Origin: Gari tellinella
Lineage: Eukaryota; Mollusca; Bivalvia; Cardiida; Psammobiidae
NCBI GenBank assembly: GCA_922989275.2
Contig: OV277866.1
Coordinates: forward strand, 31,699,246 to 31,763,245
DNA: 64,000 bases
Direction of reading: 5' to 3'
A program made the position numbers and the translations under genes. Below, piece after piece: positions 13,501-25,500 of the stretch; within the stretch, counting starts at the first letter, position 1, and each line of letters begins with the position of its first letter. The notes beneath the pieces are model-generated. The model was not told where the DNA came from. It searched no databases and saw only the letters and a list, made by a program, of their open reading frames with translations.

Positions 13501-16500
13501 ATAAATCAGAAATGAAATGTAACTTTTGTTTGATCTCACTACACTTATTCGCCGTACGGCACCTTCAGTCTGCACTACAAAGAATTCTGTAGTCTGATTT
13601 AAACAGCGCGGCTATAATTGTCCCAGGTTTGACAGAATCGTCATCGAAAATATTTACGCAAACTTCGTAACCAAATTTATTCGGGAATTCATTAATAATA
13701 TTGATCCAGTGCAATTAAGATGGGATTATCTTTCGTGCTGATTAGTGCAATTTCGGACATGTTCACTCATTTGGTGCTACAATCAGTCACGGTGGCCGAC
13801 AGCCATTTTCGCACCTCCATTCAATGTTTGCCGAATGTGCGATATGCGGTCACGGTGAAGCTGTTATCGACGTAAAGGTGAGAAAAATTGCTCTGGGTCT
13901 GAAAATTTACATCGACGTAACCGATAATATCGAGGTAAGCATATCGAGCAAATGAGAGATTTCTTATATAGATAAAGAAGGAATTCGCCGGGACAGGCAT
14001 AACAAATCGACGTAAGCGGAGTATCGACGTATCCAATATCGAGGTAACGGTGTTCGACTGTACATGAAAGTGTTTATTAATACATATAACAACATAAACA
14101 TTATGCTAGTGAACAGGGTTAATTTGGAACAACTTTTTTCCTGTATAGATCTACTTATATCTCGCATAGCATTCACTTGACCTCAAAGGCTGCGATAAAT
14201 AACATTTCTAGGTTTTGTTATAAAAAGAATATAACATTCGTGTTAATAATTTATTGGATTTATCAAACTCGTCGTTTTAGAAAACGATAAAAACTCGGCA
14301 AAGCCTCGTTTTTTAAAAGACTCGTTTAATAAATCCAATAAATTATCAACACTTATGTAATATCCTATATTTACTACCAATGAAATTCATAAATTCATTT
14401 ACACCATTAATCAGTCAATCTAGCTGTAAGTGTCCTTTCCATAGAAAACTCAAATGCATCAGTCTTTTTTACAGATGGTTGCTTCATGCACGATATGTCG
14501 GGCTCTGATCAGTCTTAACCCATTACCCCTTAAAAACGCCTTTTTACGCCTCTTACTTATTCCTCCACTGAAGAAAAAAGTTCCAGTTTATACAGCAAAG
14601 AATATTTACCAAAATAAATATTTTCCATATCCTAGAAGATGGTAGCTTAAAGCAGGCTGAAAGTAAAGCAGAATGTGCCTTATAGAGGCACATTCTGCTT
14701 TACTTTCAACCTGCTTTAAGTGGTCACCTGTTTTCGAAGCAAGAAATAGGCTAAGAGGTAATGGGTTAAACCTATCTGTCACTCAGACTGATATAAAGAC
14801 ACCATTTCCAATTTTTCTTTATTTAATTACATTGCATTTTGTTTAATTGGCAAAGTATTTAACCCTTTAACCCAGAATAGGTCTTTTTACGCCTTTAATT
14901 AATTTCTTCACTGTGATGAAAATAATTCAAATTTATACAGCCATGAATATTCAGTACAACAAATATTTTCTATATTCTTCTTATCACTAATTGAATAATT
15001 GATTCTAACAGATGGTAGCTTAAAGCAGGCTGAAAGTTAAGCAGAATGCGACTTAAGGCGCATTCTGCTTTACTTTAAACCTGCTTTAAGTAGTCACCTG
15101 TTTTCAAAACTAGAAACAGGCTATAGGGTAATGATTTAAGAATAACTCAACCCCCTCCGCCTCCTCCCACCTCTAACTTTCCAATTACCTCAAAAGTGAG
15201 TACATGTCAAGCAGGTCATTTTGTATGGGCGTTCCAGTGAGAGCCCAGCGAAAGCCCGCTCTTAGTCTTATGACAGCCCGGGACTGCAGGCTCTTGTGGT
15301 TCTTGATGTTGTGGGCTTCATCAAGTATGATCCTCTCCCAGGCAATCCTCATAATGTTAGGCTGGTTTTTACTTGATACCTTTGCCTGTCAAAAAATACA
15401 TTTATAGGGTCCATTTTATTGACATATTATAGCAAAGATAGTACAGTAACAGCCGCTACTACTACTGCTTTATTTTAAGCCTGCTCTAAGCTACAATCTG
15501 CTAGAATAAAGAAAATGTTTCTCATGATACATATTCACGTCTGACAGTGAATTCAGTGGAGGAATAAATTTAATGCTTTAAAAGGCATATATATGATGTA
15601 CAGTGTTAACTTAATACCCCATAGCCTGTTTCTAATTTTGAAAATATGTGACTACTTAAAGCAGGTTGAAAGTAAAGCAGAATGTGCCTTCAGGCACATT
15701 CTGCTTTACTTTCAGCCTGCTTTAAGCTTCCACTTGCTAGAATAAAGAAAATATTTCTTATGATACATATTCATAACCGTATAAAAGGGATCTATTTTCA
15801 GTCTGCCTTAAGCTACAATCTGCTACTTCTCACGCTACATATTTGTGAATTCAGTGGAGGAATGAATTTAATGCTTGAAAGAAGGTGTATATATGAAGTA
15901 CAGGGTTAAACAGGAAAGACCAACCACTTCAGCGGATTAACCCATTACCCCTTAACAACGCCTTTTTACACCTCTAATTTATTCCTCCACTGAAGAAAAA
16001 AGTTCCAGTTTATACAGCCAAGAATATGTACCAGAAGAAATATTTTCTGTATCCTAGAAGATGGTAGCTTAAAGTAAAGCAGAATGTGCCTTAAGGCACA
16101 TTCTGCTTTACTTTCAACCTGCTTTAAGTGGTCACCTGTTTTTAAAGCTAGAAATAGGTTAAGAGGTAATGGGTTAAGTGGATGAATAAATTTAATATTT
16201 GAAAAGGTGTGTATATGAAGTACAAGATTAAACGGGAAAGACTAAGGTCTTCTCCACTGTAAACCTACCTTTGATTCTCCATCCTTCTCCTTAGTATCCT
16301 CCTCCTCATCCTCATCTTTCACTGGCTCTTCCCCCTTCTTATCCTCCTCCCCGACATCTACCTCCTTTGACACAATGTTGTATGTAGTAAGGACTACATC
16401 ATAACTCGCCAGTCTGTAAGGAAAATTCACCCATTGTGAGAAGAAATTTCAACATGTTTCCTCTTTTGAGCTAACAGACAGATTTCATGAGTTATAAAAG

Positions 16501-19500
16501 TAATGCATTGGTTATCCATAATGTTGAAAAAGTATGTATATTGTAATAAAAAGTGTAGACCCAAAATGGTAGTTTTGCATTCTTTTTGTCCTAAATTCAC
16601 CCATCCTCCCTAGCATAAAGTGCAAACCACTTCTTCTGTTTTAAGGCAGGTTATTGCTTAAAACAAAATGAAAGTAAAACAGATAGCACCTTTAGGATTT
16701 GATTTATAATTTTACCTCCCTTTAACAGTATTTCAGTCATATCGCATGGTTAAGCTAATAACAGGTAGAGAAAGATCCCAGAAACCCTTTATACATGGTT
16801 TCATGCATAAATCGACAACTAAGTAGAACCATCCACCTTCCTCAAGCCAGCTGAAGGGTTTCCCCACATGAACATCTGAAGTGCCAAGACTTAAATTCAA
16901 ACCCACAGCAGTGTGATTGTCAGTCACAGGGACTATTGTGAGGCTTGCATCTTTAGGAGTTTTTGGCTTTAATTTCATATTGCTTTAAGCTGCCACGTTT
17001 ATTAAACAGGAAAAATTTAAGCTGCGAACAGCTCTCAAAACAAAAAGGTAACTTTCTTTTTTCAATGGTCCCCTAAAATAAGTTTTATTATGCCTTGATA
17101 ATATTTTCAAAAGATGAAATGTGCCATTGTTACAAGAGAAGATGTAATATAAGTGTATCATCTTACTTGAGGATATTTTTCTCTCTATTTGGACCATGGT
17201 ACATGCACACCCTAAGAAGCCCTGGGTCACATCTGCGCTCTATCTCCGTCCTCCACTGGTGTATCAGAGAGGCTGGGCAAATGACAAAGGTAGCATTCGA
17301 ACGAATAATGGACTTGTCCACTGCAAAATAGGAAACAAATAAATGTACATGGATATTAGTCAATCTTATATTAAGTGACTATGTTGCTGTATTTAGTTAA
17401 AACAATATTTTATTCAGAGAAAAGGATTGTATGGGAGTCCTCTCTGAATGTTGCTGTATTCATAAGTGTATAGAATTCGTATCCTGCATCAAACAGTTTA
17501 CTGTTATAAGAAGTATCCAAGTTATTTCATCTATTGGAAACTTAACCCATTGCCTTTTCTAGTACTGAAGATGGGTGATTACTTAAAGCAGGTTTAAAGT
17601 AAAGCAGAATTCACATTAATGCGCATTCTGCTTTACTTTCAGCTATCTTTAAGCTACTATCTGCTAGGATATAGAAAATATTGTAATACTTCTTTTTCCT
17701 TCAGTGGAGGAATAAATTAAAGGTGTATTGATAGGGTAATGTGTTAATTAACGATATGGGGAGTATTTCAAATGTTAGAATCTGCATGTCACCAACAAGT
17801 AAGACTTAAAACCCCTGTAGTGCTGAAAACCTGGGTCCAAGGTTATAAAGTGTTTGAGTTAGTCTAAGAGTGTTCTCAAGCATTTGATTCGTCAGATTTG
17901 AGCTTTTGCTCAAATCTGACCAATCTTATGCTTGAGAACGATTTCAGATTCAACTCCAAAACCTTTATAACCTTAGTTCCAGGGTCCATGCTTGTACAGC
18001 CTTTGAATTGAGTTTGAGCTCATTCTGAGGCTTTTGATTGGTCAGAATTGAGCTTTTACTCAAATCTGACCAATCAAATGCTTGAGAACAAATTCAGACT
18101 CAACTCAAACACTTTATAACCTTAGATCCAGAGATATATCCAGTTTAATCCTTTACCTGAAAGCCTATTTCTAGTATTGAATATAGGTGACTACTTCAAA
18201 CAGGCTGAAAGTAAAGCAGAATGCGCCTTAAGGCACATTCTGCTTTACTTTTAGTCTGTTTTAAGCTATCATGTGCTTGATTATAGAAAATATTCCTTCT
18301 AATATATATTAATGACTGTTTTATTGGAACTTTTTTCTTCAGCGGAGGAATAGATCACATTATTGTATTTTCTACTTTATTATGCTATGCCACTGTTTTG
18401 TATATATCTAGGGAAAGGGCCATTGATAATGTTGTAATAACTTGTAGCCCAATCCCTTTGCACATGTTATTATGCAAATAAATATGTTTAAACTAATAAA
18501 TCACATTCGCTAAAAGGTGCTTCTATGGGGGGAAAGGGTTAAGTGTTTGTTTATGACTTACTTTTCTGCAGCTGTTTGTCTCGGTTCAGCCACACTGACT
18601 TATCCTCCTCACTACCGTCTCTCTTTAGCTCATTCTGCTTCAGGATGAGAGAAATCATGGTCAATGTCTTACCCAAACCCATGTCATCAGCTGTTAAGTA
18701 ATAAAATAGAATATTGGTCATCTTCAGAGCACCAGATAAGGGAAGTATTTCAAAAATTTAAATCTTTATTTCTGCTTTAAACCTATGGTGTTACTACTCA
18801 TTAGAATTGTCTCTTCGAGACGATTCTAATGAGTAGTAACACCATAGGATTTGGTGTTGGAAAACTTAAATCTTAATTTCTGAATTAAACTCTGTGGTTT
18901 GACTGTTCATTAGAATCTTCTCTTTTGAGACGATCCTAATGAATAGTCATGCCATAGAGTTTGGTGTTGAGAAAAAGTTGGATTTGTTCAATTTACTCCT
19001 TTTTATCTTGAGCCCTGATGGTGTTTAAGAATACAAATAAATCCTGCAATGAATAGTAAGGAGACCTTCTGCTTGCTTTTGTTTGTTAACATACTATCCC
19101 ATAAATACCCCATAAAAGCATATTCATGGAGTAATGGATTAACAAACGAAAAAAATGCAGAAGTTTTCCTTGTATTTTACAACAGAAAGACTTCCACAGT
19201 TACAGATCTTGACGTATCTTCAAGCTTCTTAAATAAATGATCAATGCAATCTTATTTAGACTCTCTACTTACCAGAAGATAAAACAGTTATTGTTCCAAT
19301 CTGTGATGCTTTTAAACATTTAATTGCTGTTTTAAAAAATCTAAAATGTATCTTACAGGTAATTTATCTTACAGGTCAAATGTTGGTTAAATGTATTTTG
19401 TTAAGAAACATTGGTTTAGTCGGTAAATAGCTTCTAGCTAATGTTAAATCTATATTTGTAAACACCCCACTTTAAATAAAGTTTCTTGTATCTTGTATTT

Positions 19501-22500
19501 GTCCTGTTTCATGGTCTGTAAATTGCCATTCATATCTTACCCAGAATTCCCCCTGATGGAGACTGTCTTTCCCTCCACACTAGCCAAGTCAGGGCCTGTC
19601 GCTGGTGGACCATTAGGGGCACAACAACCCCTTTAGGATCCTCTAGTTCCTCTGTAGACTTAGGGCAGGTCTCCAGCTGTCTGTTCAGAGAAATAGACAT
19701 GTGTGTTGTAAGATATTACTTATTGGCTATCTAAGAAGCATGATCAGAGTTACAGATATATCTTAACTTCTCAGTGTAGAAATTTTATTTTTCAATTTAA
19801 ATGAAACATTCAGCAAATGCAATAAAATGGCAAAAATTAGAACTTAAATTGTAACGTTTTACTTCAACGGATGAATAAATTAAAGGCATAAAAATGCGTA
19901 TTTATTGGGTAATGGGTAAATCTGGCTCCAAACTGTTGGCAATGTACATATGGATCTGAGCATAAACATGTTTATTGGGAAAGAAAAAGGTCTTCTCTCT
20001 GCACCCTTATTTCTCAATAAAGTTCAATGATGTGACTACTAATTTCAATCCTCTTGAAAAGAGTAGTCACACTTTTATTTGGATTTACCAACTTTTATCT
20101 GGAGCTCTTCATATTACTTACCCATTACTCCATGGATACCAGGGCTCCAGATAAGAGGTAGTTATTTCAACAAATCCAACATTTTCTCACTCTTTTTAGC
20201 ACCAAATCCTAGGGTGTTACTACTCATTAGAATCATCTCGAAGAGACGATTCTAATGAGTAGTGACACCATAGGGTTTAATTCAGAAATAAAGATTTTAG
20301 TTTTTAAAAAACTACCCTTATCTGGTGCTCTGGGATACACATTTAATGCATTTAATTTACTCTTCAACTGAAGGTAACAGAATGTGCCTTAAGGTGCATT
20401 CTGCTTTATTTTCAACCTGCTTTAACCCTTTACCTTATAGAAGCGCCTTTTAGCGAATATGATTTATTCATCCGCTAAAGAAAATAGTTCCAATTTAATC
20501 AGTCATGAATATATATTAGAGGGAATAATTTCTATATTCTTGCACATGATAGCTTAAAGCAGGCTGAAAGTAAAGTAGAATGCGCCCTAAGGCGCATTCT
20601 GCTTTACTTTCAACCTGCTTTAAGTATAGTCACCTATATTAAGTACTAGATTTAGGCTATCAGTTAAAGGGTTAAATGCACACATGTCTTTAAAACGAGA
20701 GCACCGCAAATGGGTGCTGGACGCTCAACTTTCATATACTTGAGACGGCTACATATTTCAAACTTAAGAATGTGTATGGGTGTTTAATGCCCTATTGATC
20801 ATAGAAATTTGAAAGCAACAACAACTAAAACATACTTGGACAGTCTACATTCCATTTAAAGTAAACTATAAGTCAAAACAAGGACAAAAACTCTGGAACG
20901 GCACATCAAGATCACCTTTCTTGTTTGAATGAGTTGCCCTTTTGATATAACACAAGTATTTAAAGTTTTAAGTTAATACCTTTGACAGTTATTAAGATAT
21001 TTCAATTTACAAGTTTTAAGTAAATAAATCAAGGGCAATTACTCTGGAATTACAAATTATAGAGTAACCTACCTTGTTGTATTGAGCTGTCCTTTTGATA
21101 CTTAACAAGTATTCAAAGTTTCAAGTTAATATTTTCCATAGTTATTTAGATATGTTAATTTATAACTTTTAAGCAAATAAAACAAGGGCAATAACTCTGG
21201 ATACCCAAACCTCAGGGTTACCTGTCTTGTTAGGGCAATAACTCTGAACTGACAAATCCTATAGTTACCTGCCTTAATGCAATTAGTTGCCCTTTTGATA
21301 CTGAATAACTATTCCAAGTTTCAAGTTTATATCTTTCATAGTTATTTAGATATGTTAATTTACAATTTTTAAGTAAATAAAACAAGGGCAATAACTCTAA
21401 AATGACAAATCCCAGGGTAACCTGCCTTGTTGTAATGAGTTGCCCTTTTGATACTGAACAAGTATTCAAAGTTTCAAATGAATATCTTTTATAGTTATTG
21501 AGATATGTTAATTTATAATTTTTAAGTAAATAAAACAAGGGCAATAACTCTGAAATGACAAATCCCAGGGTTACATGCCTTCTTGTAATGAGTTGCCCTT
21601 TTGATACTGAACAACTAGTCCAAGTTTCAAATGGATACCTTTGCTAGTTATTGAGATATGTTAATTTACAATTTTTAAGTAAATAAAACAAGGGCAATAA
21701 CTCTGAAATGACAAATCCTAGGATTACCTGCCTTGTTGTAATGAGTTGCCCTTTTGATACTAAACAAGTATTCGAAGTTTCAAATGGATATCTTTCATAG
21801 TTATTGAGATATTGTAATTTATAAATTTTAAGTAAATAAAACAAGGGCAATAACTCTGAAATGACATTTCCCAGGGTTACCTGCCTTCTTGTAATGAGTT
21901 GCCCTTTTGATACTGAACAACTATTCCAAGTTTCAAATCGATACCTTTGATAGTTATTGAGAAATCAACTCTTACAAAAACCTTAAGCAAAAAACTTAAC
22001 CGACGCAGACGCAGACACTGACGCAGACGACAGGGTGATGACAATAGCTCGACTTTTCGAAAAAGTCGAGCTAACTTGCTACCACTTCCGGTAGCAACAA
22101 GGGGAAGTAAATCCCAGTTCCCGTGGATCAGTTGCCAGTGATCAAGCGGACAGTCCAGTTTGCGAAACTGTCTGGGTAAATACAATTTACATATAGCAGT
22201 GTAATAAGAACTTACTAACTAAGCATTCTACCTGCTAAATGAACCTTTTCACAAATCTAACTAGAAACAGTCTATGGGGTATTGGGTGAATCATGTTTTG
22301 TCTACAGATTTAATCCTTCAAAGCCAAGCATGATTAAACAGTTGGTATCAAGATCTGCATTAGGAATTCAACATCTGACAAGAATCAAAACTATTTCATA
22401 TTCATATCAATGTTTTTTAATCATAATTCGAATTTAAAAGAAAATTGCAGATTACAATTTATTATTTATATGCAGATGAATTCATTGCATCTAAAGAGTT

Positions 22501-25500
22501 CAGAATAATTCAATAGAATTGTTTCCTAGGGATTAACTAATCCTGTAGTAGCCCTCTAATCAGGATCTGCACTGTTTGCCATTGTGCAATATATTGTCAA
22601 AACCAATCTTAAAGGTTTAGAAATGGTCTAGTCTAAAATTGGGAACTGACATTGTCCATTTACAGTTTTGTTGGTGAATTAAGTTAGTTATCACTTAGCT
22701 TTAGAGAATGTCATGCTTATTCATACAGTTTGATTGTATTATTGTATTTACTTGTGAAGTCTTTCTATGGCTTCCTTGGTGACACTGCCCACTTCTCTCA
22801 ACCTGGCTGTAGTCATCCTGCCACCATACAGTTGCATGGCCTGTGGATTAGCTGAAATCAGACAGTGCATATACATTTACCGTAAAACATCTCTATAATG
22901 GCCATTAAAAGGAGGCTACTTGATTATATAGAAGACAAATTACAGTACATAATATTATTCATGATTGTATAAAGAGGAACTATTTTCTGCAGCAGAGGAA
23001 AAATTACAAACGTAAAAATCTGTTATTCAGGGCTCCAGATAAGGAGAGTATTTCGAAAAATAAAATCTTTCTTTCTGCATTAAACCCTATGGTGTTACTA
23101 CTTATTGGAATCGTCTTGAAGAGACAATTCTAATGAGTAATAACACCATAGGGTTTGGTGCTAAAATGAGTATGGAAATGTTGGATTTGTTCAGTCTGCT
23201 CCCTCTTATCTTGAGCCCTGTGTATCTATGGGTGATGGGTTCAGGGGTAGTTTTTACAGGGTATACCTGAGTACATCTGTTGCAGTATATGAGGTGGTAT
23301 CTGGGAAACATGGGACATGAGCGACGTCTGTCGCAGGTTGTCAGGGTTATGGGGCAGGTGGTTTCCCCCTACAACACCTGAAATGAAACAAAACATCTAC
23401 ATGACTCACATATCAATGGTTCCCTGCTTTGAAAAAACAACTCACAAAAAGCAGCTTTCCAAAAATGTCATCTGCTTCATTTGAAAAAATTCTTTTTCAC
23501 AGAAGCTAATAGATTATCAAGATTTAATTTAAGCCACAAACCAATGGGAGTCTGATCAGACACTGAGTGTATGATTTGGTTCAGAATTGTTTGCAAATTC
23601 AAGACACATGCTGCTTGTAGGTAAAGGATACACAATATCACCAAATAAAATAATCCATGGTTAAGTGATTTTCAAATATACTCAAAACATGTCAGGCTAC
23701 CTTACGGCTACAGCTTTTAATTCTTTACCAAAGAGAATTGACTTACAGTCGAACTTGGATATCTCAAACTCTGGTAAGTCGAACATACCTGTATTTCAAA
23801 GCCGCGTTTTAACTTTGAAACACAGGTATGTTCACCTAAATGGAGCTTGAAATAAAGAAAATTTATGTTTTGAAATATCGGATATTTCGAGTTAAGTGAG
23901 TTCGAGATAACGAAGTTCGACTGTATATGTATTCCTCATGGAAAAATCTGTTGATGAATAGAAATGCCTTTGAAACATATTTACCTATTTGAACTCTTTA
24001 CCCCATAGCCTGTTTCTAGTTATAAAGACAGGTGCCCACTTAAAGCAGGTTGAAAGTAAAACAGAATGCACCTCAAGGCCCATTCTGTTTTACTTTCAGC
24101 CTGCTTTAAGCTACCATCTGCTAGAATATAGAAAATATTTGTTATGGTTCATATTCATGAATGTATTAATTGGAACTATTCTCCTTGGTAGGGGAATAAA
24201 TTCAAGGTGCTAAAAGGCGTATTTATGGGGCGATTGGTTAATGCCCTTACCCTTCCCGACCCTTGTCTACTTTTACCCTTTGGCAGCCATAAAGTTGTTT
24301 GCTAAAATTTAGGAAAAAAATCATATTTATGAAGTTTTTATTGAGGCATCATAAATATGAGTGCCAAACTGTTTGGATGTTAATCGGAGCAGCAATACCC
24401 AGCACCTCTTCATGATCTAAACAGTTTGCAAAATTTAATTTAATTGCAAATGACCATAAACTTTTTAAAAATACATTTGTTTTGCACAGAAATGCCTGTT
24501 CTTGTTTCTACTTTATCCAGATAAATTTGATAGAAAACTGTGCCTAAATCCTGGCAGCTGAGTGACAGTATCACATGTCTTAACCCATTACCCCATAAAT
24601 ATGCATTTTTACACCTTTAATTTATTTCTCCACTGAAGAAAGTAGTTCCACTTTATACAGTCATGAAAAGATTAAAAAAGAAATATTTTTCTGTATTCCA
24701 GCAGATTGTAGCTTAAAGCAGGCTGAAAGTAAAGCAGAATGTGCCTTAAGGCACATTCTGCTTAACTTTCAACCTGTTTTAAGTGGTCACTTATCTTCAA
24801 AACTAGAAACAGGCTATGTGGTAATGGGTTAAATGCTGCAAAGAAACTATCAGAGTTTATTTAACCCATTACCCAATCAATACCCCTTTTTATACCTCTA
24901 ATTTATTCCTCCACTTAAGAAAATAGTTCCAATTTATATAGCCATGATTACTTATCGTAAGAAATATTTTCTATTTCCTAGCAGAATGTAGCTTAAAGCA
25001 GGCTGAAAGTAAAGCAGAATGTGCCTTAAGGCACATTCTGCTTTACTTTCAACCTGCTTTAAGTGGTCACCTATCTTCAATACTAGAAACAGGCTATGGG
25101 GTAATCAGTTAAAAGCTGCAAAGAAGATATCAGAATTTATTTAAGAAGGCTCTTCAACTAGACTCATTATCCCTTCATGTACAAATAACAAATACTCATT
25201 GTAACTTCAGGTGACATCGTTGAACAATAAATATTACCTTGTTGGACGACTCCGGTGCCATTTGGGTAAATCTTGATGACCTGAGGTTGGCTGGAGGAAG
25301 CTGCCTGTGAGCTGCTGACACCTAAAACAAGACATGAAAGTAAAACAAACAAGTTGGTATTGCTAGGTCAATACATCTGCACTAACAGCAAATGGTGAAT
25401 AAATACAGAACATTTTCAACCCTAGTGATGAGTATACAAGTCATTTATAGTGTACCTATGAAGAGTACACTTATCCTTTACAAACAGTGTAGACCTAGAT

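Noticed and set aside
16733..16978. 81-codon minus-strand frame in TTF2 intron 11
   Set aside because: Sequence such as CAGCTGGCTTGAGGAAGG and TGGTTCTACTTAG looks like a common bivalve interspersed repeat; no acceptor or donor in phase.
21230..21850. Two minus-strand frames of 68-104 codons with repeated [10 protein letters not shown]
   Set aside because: They follow the 153-bp tandem repeat, whose length is a multiple of three in some units; no gene signals.
24580..25112. Regularly spaced palindromes resembling a CRISPR array
   Set aside because: Units are 250-bp elements with TTAA ends in a eukaryotic intron, not 30-bp repeats with unique spacers.
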